A DNA stretch of 42,190 nt from Steroidobacteraceae bacterium (GTDB lineage: Bacteria; Pseudomonadota; Gammaproteobacteria; Steroidobacterales; Steroidobacteraceae), in assembly GCA_017853175.1 (NCBI GenBank), contig JAFMKA010000011.1, positions 1 through 42,190 on the forward strand, written 5' to 3'. Positions 27,034 through 36,062 of this stretch are shown here, piece after piece (within the stretch, counting starts at the first letter, position 1; each line of letters opens with the position of its first letter). The notes beneath the pieces are model-generated. The model was not told the DNA's origin. It ran no database searches and worked only from the letters and a program-made list of their open reading frames with translations. The position numbers and the translations under genes are program-made.

Positions 27034-29181
27034 TTACTGTGCGATCCCTGCCTGCCAGAGAATGAACGCGTACTCTTCGGCCACTTCGCGATAACGCTCG
27101 AAGCGACCCGATTTTCCTCCGTGTCCCGCCTCCATATTGGTACGCAACAAAAGCGGATGACGATCAGTCTTCACGCTGCGAAGCTTCGCCACCCATTTGG
27201 TGGGTTCCCAATACTGAACTTGGCTGTCCCAAAGGCCACTCGTGACGAGCATGGCCGGATAGTTTCGCGCGCTGACTTGATCGTACGGCGAGTACGAAAG
27301 CATATAGTCGTATGCGGCGCGGTCCTTCCCAGGGTTGCCCCATTCGTCGAATTCATTGGTCGTGAGCGGAATACTTTCGTCGAGCATGGTTGTCACCACG
27401 TCTACAAACGGTACGTGCGCGATCAATGCCTTGTATTCACTCGGCGCAAGGTTGGCCACCGCGCCCATCAATAAGCCCCCGGCACTACCACCCATACCAC
27501 ACACACGCTTCGGATCCGCAATTTTTTCGGCAACCAAGTAACGCGTGACATCGACGAAATCGGTGAACGTATTCTTTTTGTTAAGCAGTTTGCCGTTCTC
27601 GTACCAACTTCGGCCCATTTCCTGTCCACCACGGATATGGGCAATGGCGTAGACGAAACCTCGATCGACCAGCGAAAGAACCGGCGAACGAAAGTTAGGT
27701 TCCGATGTAATTCCGTACGAACCGTAAGCGTATTGATAGACCGGCGCGGTGCCATCAAGCGGTGTACCGCGACGATAGAGCAGGGTCACCGGGATCTTCG
27801 TCCCGTCTCGTGCAGTCGCGAATCGGAAGTCCGCGGTATACCTCGAAGCATCGAATCCACCGAGCACCGGCTCTTGCTTCAGCAATCGCCGCTCGCCGGT
27901 TGTCATGTCGTAGTCGTAAGTACTCGCGGGTGTCGTGGGCGACGTATAGACGTATCGCAGCAGCGTGGTGTCTTGCTCGGCGTTATTGCCGAGCGACATG
28001 ACGAACGCAGCATCTGCGGCCTCCATCAGAAAGTTCTTTTTACCATCCCACGAGCGCACACGGAGCTTTTGCAGGCCTCCCGAGCGTTCAGACACTGCGA
28101 GGTAGTTGTCAAAGGTATCAAAGCCGCCGATGAAGGCGTCATCGCGATGAGCAACGATGTCTTTCCAGGTCTTACGGTCGCCCACGGTAGCCTTTGGCGC
28201 CTCGACGATACGGAAGTTTTTGGCTTGCCAGTTGGTTCGAATGATGAACCGATCGCCGAGATCTTCGAGTTGATATTCATGATCGCGCTCGCGTGCGAGT
28301 GCGACACGAAACTCGAGTTTCGGATCATTCGCATCGGCATAGCGGTATTCACTCGACACCGTACTTTGGGAGGCGATATAGATGTATCGATCAGATTTCG
28401 ATTTTTCCACGCCCATATAAAAACTTTCGTCTTCTTGTTCATAGACGAGAGAGTCTTTATCTGGGTTCGCTCCCCGCTCATGTCGATAGACTTTGTTGCC
28501 GAGCAGGGTTTGTGGATCTTTTCGGATGTAGACAAAGGTTCGGTTGTCGTTAGCCCAAGCAATGTCAGGTTCGACGTTGCTCAAGACTTCGGGCAGGAAC
28601 TCACCCGTAGTCAGATCTTTGATTCGAATCTCATACTGGCGACGACCCACCGTATCTTCCGCAACCGCAGCCCAACGACCATCAAGACTGACTTCGAGGC
28701 CGGCGAGCTGATAGAAGTCGTGCCCCTGAGCGCGCGCGTTACCGTCGATCAAGACTTCCTCGGGCGCATCGAGACTGCCTTTTCGTCGGGCGTAAATCGG
28801 ATATTGCTTACCGGTCTCGTAGCGCGAGTAATACCAATACCCATTTCGACGCTGGGGAACGCTGGCATCGTCTTGCTTCAAACGCCCGACGATTTCGTCG
28901 TAAACCTTTTGCTCGAGGTCGCGATGCGGCGCCATGACCGCTTTCATATAGTCGTTTTCAGCCTCGAGATAGGCGAGCATCTCGGGGTTCTTGCGCTCGT
29001 CATCACGTAGCCAGTACCACGGATCGGCGCGATCCCCAAAAGGTGACCTGACGACGTGTGGACGTTGCACTGCTTTCGGCGGTTGAAGTTCGGATGCATT
29101 CACGATGTTCGTTCCTCGATATCCGCCCGTGGCGACGAGTAGGGCGACTGCTACAGACCCAATAACTTTCGAATAGCGCAT
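27034..29181 (-). CDS. ptrB: Prolyl oligopeptidase family S9A peptidase, oligopeptidase B-like, exported
   Basis: A 715-aa serine peptidase. An N-terminal signal peptide (residues about 1-30, with a VAVALLVATGG core) precedes PPKAVQRPHVVRSPFGDRAD, the usual start of oligopeptidase B. A seven-bladed propeller precedes the C-terminal hydrolase domain with GMGGSAGGLLMGA (nucleophile Ser), LVTSGLWDSQV (Asp) and EAGHGGKSGRF (His). Oligopeptidase B cleaves short peptides after Arg or Lys. E. coli PtrB is cytoplasmic, whereas this one appears exported to the periplasm. The symbol is by homology only. Confidence 0.9.
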   Translation of the reverse strand: MRYSKVIGSVAVALLVATGGYRGTNIVNASELQPPKAVQRPHVVRSPFGDRADPWYWLRDDERKNPEMLAYLEAENDYMKAVMAPHRDLEQKVYDEIVGRLKQDDASVPQRRNGYWYYSRYETGKQYPIYARRKGSLDAPEEVLIDGNARAQGHDFYQLAGLEVSLDGRWAAVAEDTVGRRQYEIRIKDLTTGEFLPEVLSNVEPDIAWANDNRTFVYIRKDPQTLLGNKVYRHERGANPDKDSLVYEQEDESFYMGVEKSKSDRYIYIASQSTVSSEYRYADANDPKLEFRVALARERDHEYQLEDLGDRFIIRTNWQAKNFRIVEAPKATVGDRKTWKDIVAHRDDAFIGGFDTFDNYLAVSERSGGLQKLRVRSWDGKKNFLMEAADAAFVMSLGNNAEQDTTLLRYVYTSPTTPASTYDYDMTTGERRLLKQEPVLGGFDASRYTADFRFATARDGTKIPVTLLYRRGTPLDGTAPVYQYAYGSYGITSEPNFRSPVLSLVDRGFVYAIAHIRGGQEMGRSWYENGKLLNKKNTFTDFVDVTRYLVAEKIADPKRVCGMGGSAGGLLMGAVANLAPSEYKALIAHVPFVDVVTTMLDESIPLTTNEFDEWGNPGKDRAAYDYMLSYSPYDQVSARNYPAMLVTSGLWDSQVQYWEPTKWVAKLRSVKTDRHPLLLRTNMEAGHGGKSGRFERYREVAEEYAFILWQAGIAQ

Positions 29182-29206
29182 GACGTCTCGCAGCCTCCGT
29201 TTTGGA

Positions 29207-30436
29207 TCAAGAGTTCTGAGTGGGTCTTTGGGCCTGAGCGATCAGGCGGTCTAGCACAATCATGGCGCCGATCGAGACCAACGACAACGCCGCGCAAAAC
29301 CCTAGAACGGGCACGGGAGTGTCCGTCGCCACGAAACCCATCGCTTGCACGGCGATCGCAGCGCCAGCTTGCTGCGAAAATCCGATCATTCCCGAGGCAA
29401 CCCCGGCATAGCCGGGCGCTAGTCTGACAGCCGTGGCCGTGATGTGAGGCAAGGAGAGCCCCTGCGCGAACGCCAGAGGTAGCATCGGTCCGAACCACCA
29501 TAGTGGGTCAGTGAATCCGAGCACGACAAACCCGAAGGCGGTACACGCAGAGACGGCCTGAAGGCCGATGCCGAAGCGGGCGAGTTTTTCGATGGCGGCA
29601 TGACCTTGCAATCGCGAGACGCAAAAGTTGCCAAGGAAGTAGCCGATCGACAAAAAGAGAATATAGATGCCGAAATCGGTCGCAGGCCGGCCCAGCATGT
29701 CGGCGAGCAGATAGGGCGCGACGGTGATGAACCCGAGATACAGCGCATAGATGATTGCGGCATCGAGGGCGCAACCGAGAAAAGCTCGATTACGGAGAAC
29801 ACCCGCTGAGGCGCGGCCAACCGCCGACAGCGACATGACACCCGCGTGAGCGACTCGAGTCTCTGGAAGCGCTCGCCACGCGACGGTTGCGCTGATACCC
29901 GACGCCACCAGCAACAATAAAAACGTCGAGTGCCATCCCAGCTTTTCGGTAAGTACACCACCGAGCCACGGTGCGATAGCGGTTCCCATCATCATGACGA
30001 GCGTCAAAGTGGCCAGGGCTCGAGTCAGGCGCCAGTCCTTATAGATATCACCTAGGATTGCACGCGAGACGGTAGTCGTCGCTGCGCAGCCTGCCGCTTG
30101 GATCGCACGCGCAACGATGACGAGTTCGAGCGTTGGCGCGATATACGCCAAAGCAGATCCCGCGAAAAATACACCGATACCGCCAAGCAGCATGGGACGC
30201 CGACCGAAACGGTCCGATAAAGGGCCGGCGAACGGAATGCCTAGTGCGAAAACCAGTAAAAAGACACTGATGACCGCCTGTGTCGCAGCGGTCGTCGCGC
30301 CAAACTCAGCGCGAATCGCGGGGAGTGCAGAGAGCAGGATCAGCGTCGAAATCGGGCCGAGCGCACTGCAGGCGGCCAGCAATGGGAAAAGCCCGCGTGG
30401 CGACGCGGCGCCTTCGCGAGCCTCGGCAATGCTCAC
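29207..30436 (-). CDS. Bcr/CflA family multidrug efflux MFS transporter
   Basis: A 409-aa MFS protein of the Bcr/CflA drug-resistance type, with about 12 membrane segments. The signature GPLSDRFGRRPMLLGG is near residue 71, and VIVARAIQAAGCAATTTVSRAIL matches the Bcr helix 4 region. The substrate is unknown. The ATG overlaps the stop of the upstream gabD gene by 4 nt, implying coupling, and the peptidase gene follows after 25 nt. Confidence 0.9.
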   Translation of the reverse strand: MSIAEAREGAASPRGLFPLLAACSALGPISTLILLSALPAIRAEFGATTAATQAVISVFLLVFALGIPFAGPLSDRFGRRPMLLGGIGVFFAGSALAYIAPTLELVIVARAIQAAGCAATTTVSRAILGDIYKDWRLTRALATLTLVMMMGTAIAPWLGGVLTEKLGWHSTFLLLLVASGISATVAWRALPETRVAHAGVMSLSAVGRASAGVLRNRAFLGCALDAAIIYALYLGFITVAPYLLADMLGRPATDFGIYILFLSIGYFLGNFCVSRLQGHAAIEKLARFGIGLQAVSACTAFGFVVLGFTDPLWWFGPMLPLAFAQGLSLPHITATAVRLAPGYAGVASGMIGFSQQAGAAIAVQAMGFVATDTPVPVLGFCAALSLVSIGAMIVLDRLIAQAQRPTQNS

Positions 30437-31899
30437 GTACCGAGGCCGCCGACACAGACGTATTTGAGCTCGGTGTAATCGTCGATACCGTAACGCGAGC
30501 CTTCACGACCCAGACCCGATTCTTTAACGCCACCGAACGGAGCGACCTCCGTGGAAAATAGTCCGGTATTGACACCCACGATGCCGTACTCGAGTGCTTC
30601 TTGCATCCGCCAACTACGCGCAAGATCGCGCGTATAGAAGTAGGCTGCCAGCCCAAACTCCGTGTCGTTGGCCATACGAATGACGTCTTCTTCCGTGTCG
30701 AAACGGAACAGTGGGGCAACCGGACCAAAAGTTTCCTCTCGAGCCACCCGCATCGCCGCCGTCACGTTAACGAGCACCGTCGGCTCAAAGAAATTTCCAC
30801 CCAAGGCGTGAGACTTCCCGCCGCAGGCGACACTCGCCCCTTTTTCAACTGCATCACTGATATGAGATTTAACTTTTGCGAGCGCGCGAGCATCGATGAG
30901 TGGCCCTTGTTCGGTCGGGCCCGCAAGGCCATCGCCCACTCTGAGCGTCGCGACCGCTTTCACGAGACGCTTCGCGAATTCGTCGTAGATGCCCGATTGC
31001 ACGTAAAAGCGGTTGGCGCATACACAGGTTTGCCCAGTGTTGCGGTATTTGCTTGCCATGGCTCCCTGTACCGCCGCGTCGATGTCTGCGTCATCGAATA
31101 CAATAAATGGCGCATTCCCACCCAGCTCCATCGAAACCTTTTTTACCGTACCCGCACACTGCGCGAGTAATTTTTTTCCTACCGCCGTTGAGCCTGTGAA
31201 ACTGAGTTTGCGGACGAGCGGATTCGAAGTGAGTTCACCGCCGATCGCTTCAGCATCACCCGTGACCACGTTAAACACACCCGCCGGCACGCCTGCACGA
31301 CTTGCGAGCTCCGCAAGCGCCAGCGCCGAGAACGGAGTTTGGGGCGCAGGTTTCGAAACGAACGTACATCCTGAGGCGAGGGCAGGTCCCAGCTTTCGCG
31401 TAATCATCGCCGCGGGAAAATTCCAAGGCGTGATGGCGGCAGCGACCCCGACGGGTTGTCGTAGTACGAGCAGCCGCGAGTCAGCTCGGAAAGTTGGAAT
31501 GACATCACCGTACGCGCGCTTGCCTTCTTCAGCGAACCATTCAATGAAAGATGCCGCATACGCGACTTCACCCTTTGCTTCGGCCAGCGGTTTTCCCTGC
31601 TCTGCGGTCATGATGACGGCAAGGTCGTCCGTGTGAGCGATCATCAGCTCTGCAAATCGACGGAGAATCGACGCCCGCTCTTTGGCTGTTTTACGGGCCC
31701 AAAGAGGCTGTGCTCTCGATGCCGCCTCGATAGCGCGCTGGGTCTCGGCAGCTCGCATCACCGGCACTTCACCGACGAGGGCGCCATTGGCTGGATTGAG
31801 GATGCGGACTTTCTCGCCGTTGTCGGCTGCGCACCATGCGCCATCGATGAAAGCCGCCTCACGGAGTAGCGCAGAATCTTTGAGATTTAGAGTCGTCAT
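30433..31899 (-). CDS. gabD: NAD(P)-dependent succinate-semialdehyde dehydrogenase
   Basis: A 488-aa aldehyde dehydrogenase matching GabD in pattern and length. It would oxidise succinate semialdehyde to succinate, linking GABA breakdown to the TCA cycle. Visible are [30 protein letters not shown] (cofactor), the general base in [16 protein letters not shown], and the nucleophile in [12 protein letters not shown]. No gabT is nearby; the gene is instead wedged between pyrE (4-nt overlap at its start) and a Bcr/CflA transporter (4-nt overlap at its end). Confidence 0.92.
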   Translation of the reverse strand: MTTLNLKDSALLREAAFIDGAWCAADNGEKVRILNPANGALVGEVPVMRAAETQRAIEAASRAQPLWARKTAKERASILRRFAELMIAHTDDLAVIMTAEQGKPLAEAKGEVAYAASFIEWFAEEGKRAYGDVIPTFRADSRLLVLRQPVGVAAAITPWNFPAAMITRKLGPALASGCTFVSKPAPQTPFSALALAELASRAGVPAGVFNVVTGDAEAIGGELTSNPLVRKLSFTGSTAVGKKLLAQCAGTVKKVSMELGGNAPFIVFDDADIDAAVQGAMASKYRNTGQTCVCANRFYVQSGIYDEFAKRLVKAVATLRVGDGLAGPTEQGPLIDARALAKVKSHISDAVEKGASVACGGKSHALGGNFFEPTVLVNVTAAMRVAREETFGPVAPLFRFDTEEDVIRMANDTEFGLAAYFYTRDLARSWRMQEALEYGIVGVNTGLFSTEVAPFGGVKESGLGREGSRYGIDDYTELKYVCVGGLGT

Positions 31900-32558
31900 T
31901 TCTGGATACCATACTGTGCGCGATAGTTGCGCAAAGATTGAAGGTGTTCTTCGGGAAGGGGCTCCGTTCCCATCGTTTTACGCGAAAGAATATCGATGAG
32001 ATCCGTAAGCGTCAGCAGGCTGATACAGCGAAGTCCGAACTCTGCTTCCACTTCCTGAACAGCAGAGCGCTCGCTCTGACCCCGCTCCTGGCGATCAAGA
32101 GCGAGTAAAACGGCTACTGGCTCGGCACCTGCTCGGCGAATGAGCTCTACCGATTCGCGAATGGCTGTCCCGGCCGTGATGACGTCATCGACGATGACGA
32201 CTTTTCCGGTGAGCGCGCGACCGACCATCTGCCCACCCTCGCCATGGTCCTTAGCTTCCTTGCGATTGAACGCCCAAGGTAGATTTCGGCCATGCTGCTC
32301 GGCGTAGGCGATCGCAGTTGCCGATACCAACGGAATTCCCTTGTACGCAGGGCCGAACAACATGTCGAAGGGGAGACCCGATGCATGGAGGGCCTCGGCG
32401 TAGCATTGACCCAGAACCGATAAAGATTCTCCATCGTTGAAGAGCCCGGCATTAAAAAAGTACGGGCTTTCTCGACCCGACTTGAGCGTGAATCGCCCGA
32501 AGCGAAGTGCGGAGCGGGCGAGAGCGAGGTCGATGAATCTGAGTTGGTAGGGTTGCAT
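31896..32558 (-). CDS. pyrE: Orotate phosphoribosyltransferase
   Basis: PyrE joins orotate and PRPP to make OMP in pyrimidine synthesis. The 220-aa protein has the PRPP-binding motif [16 protein letters not shown] near residue 127, [10 protein letters not shown] near residue 33, and [10 protein letters not shown] near residue 70. The ATG at 32558 has no ribosome site upstream and a TATGAT lies 6 nt before it, which suggests a leaderless mRNA. It leads a minus-strand run pyrE-gabD-MFS and is divergent from the ExoIII/Crc-like gene, as in pseudomonads. Confidence 0.97.
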   Translation of the reverse strand: MQPYQLRFIDLALARSALRFGRFTLKSGRESPYFFNAGLFNDGESLSVLGQCYAEALHASGLPFDMLFGPAYKGIPLVSATAIAYAEQHGRNLPWAFNRKEAKDHGEGGQMVGRALTGKVVIVDDVITAGTAIRESVELIRRAGAEPVAVLLALDRQERGQSERSAVQEVEAEFGLRCISLLTLTDLIDILSRKTMGTEPLPEEHLQSLRNYRAQYGIQK

Positions 32559-32563
32559 CCCGG

Positions 32564-32570
32564 TATCATA
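32564..32570. promoter_or_regulatory. Symmetric TATCATA box, shared -10 of pyrE and the ExoIII gene
   Basis: The 17-nt gap between pyrE and the nuclease gene holds TATCATA. Read on + it gives TATCAT (32564-32569); read on minus it gives TATGAT (32570-32565). Each hexamer is followed by exactly 6 nt and then the start codon of its gene, so transcription would begin at or next to both start codons. No strong -35 was found on either side. Confidence 0.5.
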
Positions 32571-32575
32571 TCGCG

Positions 32576-33349
32576 GTGCGCATCATTACCCTGAACGCCA
32601 ACGGAATTCGCTCGGCTGCTGCCAAGGGGGCCTTTGCCTGGCTCCGCCAGCAAGAGGCGGACGTCGTATGCATTCAGGAGACCAAGGCTCATGAGCCCCA
32701 GCTCGAGGGGCATGACATCGAGATTCCCGGTTATCACCGCTATTTCTTCGACGCCCAGCGCCCCGGTTATTCTGGGACGGCCCTGTACTGTCGGCGTAAA
32801 CCAAGCGAAGTGATCCGCGGTTTCGGCGTCGACGAGTTCGATAACGAAGGCCGCTACCTAGAGGCACGATTCGGCAAGCTCTCGGTCGTTTCTCTTTATC
32901 TACCCTCTGGCTCTTCGGGGCCCGAGCGGCAGGCGTCTAAGTTTAGATTTCTCGAGGCGTTCATGCCGCACCTCAAACGATTACGCCGACGTCGAAGTGA
33001 ATACATCTTGTGCGGCGACTGGAACATTGCGCACAAAGAAATCGATCTTAAGAACTGGAAGTCAAACCAAAAAAACTCCGGTTTTCTACCCGAAGAGCGG
33101 GCGTGGATGGATGAGCTCTTTGGAACAGCCGGATATATCGATGCTTTTCGAGAGGTGAATCCAGAACCAGATCAATACACATGGTGGTCGAACCGTGGTC
33201 AGGCTTGGGCTAAGAACGTGGGATGGCGTATCGACTATCACGTCGTCAGCAAGGGGCTTTCTGGAGCCGCGCACGCCGTCAGCATTCACAAATCGAGTCG
33301 CTTTTCAGACCACGCTCCGCTCATCATCGATTACGACCTTCGCGTATGA
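32576..33349 (+). CDS. Exodeoxyribonuclease III family protein, Crc-like
   Basis: A 257-aa ExoIII/AP-endonuclease family protein. All catalytic positions look intact: LNANGIRS (Asn), IQETKA (Glu), [13 protein letters not shown] (Asp and Asn), WRIDYHVVS (Asp) and SDHAPLI (Asp and His). In sequence and location beside pyrE it resembles Pseudomonas Crc, the Hfq-assisting catabolite repression protein that has lost these residues. Here it is more likely an active DNA-repair nuclease, though a Crc role cannot be excluded. The GTG at 32576 is fixed by the family N-terminus and has no ribosome site. It overlaps the AmpG-like gene (ATGA). Confidence 0.93.
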   Translation: MRIITLNANGIRSAAAKGAFAWLRQQEADVVCIQETKAHEPQLEGHDIEIPGYHRYFFDAQRPGYSGTALYCRRKPSEVIRGFGVDEFDNEGRYLEARFGKLSVVSLYLPSGSSGPERQASKFRFLEAFMPHLKRLRRRRSEYILCGDWNIAHKEIDLKNWKSNQKNSGFLPEERAWMDELFGTAGYIDAFREVNPEPDQYTWWSNRGQAWAKNVGWRIDYHVVSKGLSGAAHAVSIHKSSRFSDHAPLIIDYDLRV

Positions 33350-34596
33350 ACGACGTCGCAAAGCCCGGTCTTCGTCAAATTCTCTCGAGTCCGCGACTCG
33401 GTGCGGTGCTCGTGATGGGTATGGCCTCGGGACTGCCTTATAACCTCACCGAGTCGACGATGCAGGCGTGGCTGAAGGACGCCGCCATTTCGAACACCAC
33501 CATCGGTTGGTTGTCGCTAATTGGTCTTGCCTACACCTTGAAGCCTCTTTGGGCGCCTTTGCTCGATCGTTACTCGCTACCTTTACTTGGTCGCCGCCGC
33601 GGTTGGATTCTGCTTTTTCAGATTTTGCTCGCCGCTGCACTCGCAGTCATGGCAACTCACGGCCCTGAGCAAGGACTCGTCCCGTTTGCGATGCTAGCGC
33701 TCGTCGTCGCCGCGCTTTCGGCATCACAAGACATCGTCATCGATGCTTGGCGCACCGACCTCGTTTCGCCTTCGGAGCGCGGTCCGGCTGCAACAGCCGC
33801 CAACCTCGGCTATCGCCTGGCGGCTTGGTTTTCATTTGCCGGCGCATTGGTACTCGCCGACTTGATCGGCTGGCGGCAGACCTATTTCGTGATGGCGGCA
33901 GGCATGCTTGCCATCAGTGCCGTCACGTTCTTCGCGCCTGAACCTAAACTGCATGCGCCGCCTCCTCGAACGCTGCAAGAAGCAGTCACCGGACCGCTTC
34001 GGCAGCTTTTGGCAGGGCAGGGAATGCTATGGCTTCTACTGACGATCGTTCTCTATAAGGTCGGTGATGCGTTCGCGTTGAAATTGCTCACACCGTTTCT
34101 CATGGACGTCGGCTTTACGAAAACGGAAATCGGTGCTGTCACCAAGACGGTCATGCTGGTGGCGAGCATCGCCGGAGCGGTAGTTGGCGGGCTGTGGTTG
34201 GTGAGTTTGGGGTTAGTTCGCGCCTTACTGGTTTTCGGAGCTGCCCAAGCCGTCGCCAATCTCGGCTACTTCGTAGTGGCCACACAGGGCAATAATTTGA
34301 CCCTGATGGCGATCGCAGTGTTTCTCGATAACTTTGTGGGCTCCATGGGTAATACGGCGCTGGTCGTCTTCATCATGGGCATCTGCGATGTACGATTCAG
34401 CGCTTTTCAGTATGCTGCGCTATCCGCGTTGGCCGTACTTCCGCGCAATCTTCTTGGGGCTCCTGCCGGAATATTGTCTGATGCGCTCGGTTGGGCGCCG
34501 TTTTTTGTCCTAACGTTCTTTACAGCCTTACCCGGACTCGCCATGGTTTGGTGGCAACGTCATCGTATCGCCTTGCTCGACCTCCCTAAAACCTGA
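33346..34596 (+). CDS. ampG: AmpG-like muropeptide permease (MFS)
   Basis: A 416-aa MFS protein resembling AmpG, which imports anhydromuropeptides for peptidoglycan recycling. The opening MGMASGLPYNLTESTMQAWLKD followed by GWLSLIGLAYTLKPLWAPLLDRY and LGRRRGWI is the AmpG pattern, with the key membrane Asp in the PLLDRY stretch. About 12 membrane segments are expected. It is shorter than E. coli AmpG, which has two extra helices. The ATG at 33346 overlaps the nuclease stop and was preferred over upstream starts that lie inside the nuclease gene. Confidence 0.88.
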   Translation: MNDVAKPGLRQILSSPRLGAVLVMGMASGLPYNLTESTMQAWLKDAAISNTTIGWLSLIGLAYTLKPLWAPLLDRYSLPLLGRRRGWILLFQILLAAALAVMATHGPEQGLVPFAMLALVVAALSASQDIVIDAWRTDLVSPSERGPAATAANLGYRLAAWFSFAGALVLADLIGWRQTYFVMAAGMLAISAVTFFAPEPKLHAPPPRTLQEAVTGPLRQLLAGQGMLWLLLTIVLYKVGDAFALKLLTPFLMDVGFTKTEIGAVTKTVMLVASIAGAVVGGLWLVSLGLVRALLVFGAAQAVANLGYFVVATQGNNLTLMAIAVFLDNFVGSMGNTALVVFIMGICDVRFSAFQYAALSALAVLPRNLLGAPAGILSDALGWAPFFVLTFFTALPGLAMVWWQRHRIALLDLPKT

Positions 34597-34603
34597 GTAC
34601 CTC

Positions 34604-35236
34604 GTGATCGAATCTTTTCTAAAATTCTTTGTCGTTTTCTTTCTGGTCGTCGAGCCCATTTCGCTCGTTCCCGTTTTCGCGAGCCTCACGGAAGGCGCGA
34701 ATGCGGCCTACCGCAAGCGAATGGCGATCAAATCGGTATTCGTAGCGGGGCTCATCATTCTGGGTTTCGCATTGAGCGGCGCGGCATTTCTCGCGGCCAT
34801 GGGCATCAGCATCGACTCATTCCGCATCTTCGGCGGGCTGTTGTTGTTTCTGGTGGCACTCGAGATGGTGTTCGCCCGCGAGTCGGGAACTCGAACATCC
34901 ACCGATGAGCAGGCAGAAAGCCGACGCCGCGCAGACATCGCCGTTTTTCCGCTTGCCTTTCCGTTCATGTCAGGACCCGGCGCTCTCACCACAATCCTCT
35001 TGTGGTTTGGTCCTGTGTCGGTGATGGCTCAGCCCGCGCTATTCGGTTTGCTGCTTGCTGCAGCCATTCTGGTGTTATTGATTTGTTTGATAGTGATGCT
35101 CGGTGCCGGGCCGTTGATGCGCATGCTGGGCGCAACGGGTACTAACGTGGCGAACCGACTTCTCGGAGTAGTGCTTGGCGCACTAGCCGTTCAATTTATC
35201 GTCGATGGTATCCGCGCCAGCTTCAGCATAAGTTGA
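34604..35236 (+). CDS. MarC family integral membrane protein
   Basis: A 210-aa MarC/UPF0056 protein with six likely membrane segments; the function is unknown despite the old link to multiple antibiotic resistance. The opening FLKFFVVFFLVVEPISLVPVF and the FPLAFPFMSGPGALTT segment are typical. The GTG start lies 7 nt after the ampG-like gene. Its stop abuts the convergent trmB stop with no gap. Confidence 0.92.
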   Translation: MIESFLKFFVVFFLVVEPISLVPVFASLTEGANAAYRKRMAIKSVFVAGLIILGFALSGAAFLAAMGISIDSFRIFGGLLLFLVALEMVFARESGTRTSTDEQAESRRRADIAVFPLAFPFMSGPGALTTILLWFGPVSVMAQPALFGLLLAAAILVLLICLIVMLGAGPLMRMLGATGTNVANRLLGVVLGALAVQFIVDGIRASFSIS

Positions 35237-35956
35237 TCAGTTTTGATCTGATCGGCGTTCGAAAGACAGATCCCACACGCCATGACCTAGTCGGTGTCCC
35301 CGGCGCTCGAAGCGGGTGAGGGCGCGCCACTCGGGGCGTGGCATGAAGCCTTCGGCTCCGGCGAGATTAGTGAACCGCGAATTTGCTCCGACCACTTCGA
35401 GCATCTGTATGGCGTAGGGCTCCCAGTCAGTGGCTAGTTGTAGTCGGCCACCATCGTGAAGCCGCGATGCGACGAGAGAGATAAACTCGGGCTGAACGAG
35501 TCGGCGTTTGTGGTGACGCTTTTTGTGCCACGGATCGGGAAAGAGAATCAGAATCTCATCGAGCGCCTTAGGCGTAATGAAGCGCTCGAGCACCTCAACG
35601 GCATCGTGACAAATTACTTTCACGTTCGACAGTTGTGATGCCTCGATTTCGAGCAGCAGGTGTCCGACGCCTGAGCGGTGCACCTCAACCCCGATAAAGT
35701 CGCGTTCTGGGTGAGCACGGGCGAGCCCAATCAGGTTCTCGCCGTTCCCGAAGCCTATTTCGAGGCTGCGTCGGGCTTTGCGTCCGAAGATTCGATCGAG
35801 ATCGAAAGCGTCTCCGGAAGACGGCACTTCGATGCCATGCTTCGGCCATAACTCGGTCAGAGCCCGCTGCTGAGCCGCGGTGATACGACCCGCACGCAAA
35901 ACAAAGCTGCGGATTTTTCGAAACGCGGGATTCGGGGTATCCAACTCGTCAGTCAT
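35237..35956 (-). CDS. trmB: tRNA (guanine-N7-)-methyltransferase
   Basis: TrmB methylates G46 in the variable loop of many tRNAs using SAM. The SAM motif LEIGFGNGENLIGLA and the catalytic and substrate motif ILFPDPWHKKRHHKRRLVQ are both clear, and RKIRSFVLRAGRIT is the usual N-terminal element. Two in-frame ATGs exist (35965 and 35956). The second was chosen because a CATAAT lies 7 nt upstream of it and the family N-terminus fits, giving 239 aa; the first would give 242 aa. Confidence 0.95.
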   Translation of the reverse strand: MTDELDTPNPAFRKIRSFVLRAGRITAAQQRALTELWPKHGIEVPSSGDAFDLDRIFGRKARRSLEIGFGNGENLIGLARAHPERDFIGVEVHRSGVGHLLLEIEASQLSNVKVICHDAVEVLERFITPKALDEILILFPDPWHKKRHHKRRLVQPEFISLVASRLHDGGRLQLATDWEPYAIQMLEVVGANSRFTNLAGAEGFMPRPEWRALTRFERRGHRLGHGVWDLSFERRSDQN

Positions 35957-35963
35957 CGCCCAC

Positions 35964-35969
35964 ATTATG
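35964..35969 (-). promoter_or_regulatory. Candidate -10 box of trmB
   Basis: CATAAT on the minus strand lies 7 nt upstream of the ATG at 35956 and overlaps the alternative ATG at 35965. No ribosome site or good -35 was seen, so a leaderless trmB transcript is possible. Confidence 0.35.
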
Positions 35970-36016
35970 GCATTCGTAGCCCATCAGGCTTGCACAGCGC
36001 CTGTCGCTATTGAGAA

Positions 36017-36045
36017 AGTGACGTCTTCCCCATTGACTCGTCACT
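36017..36045. repeat. Inverted repeat upstream of the dienelactone hydrolase gene
   Basis: Perfect 7-bp arms AGTGACG (36017-36023) and CGTCACT (36039-36045) are separated by 15 nt in the 106-nt trmB/hydrolase gap. It could be an operator; no regulator gene is adjacent. Confidence 0.3.
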
Positions 36046-36062
36046 GTCGAGGTTCTGCCCCC

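Noticed and set aside
27637-29010. 457-aa open frame on the + strand opposite the S9 peptidase gene
   Set aside because: It is the mirror of a strongly coding gene. The peptidase has all its motifs and the antisense frame shows no recognisable domain.
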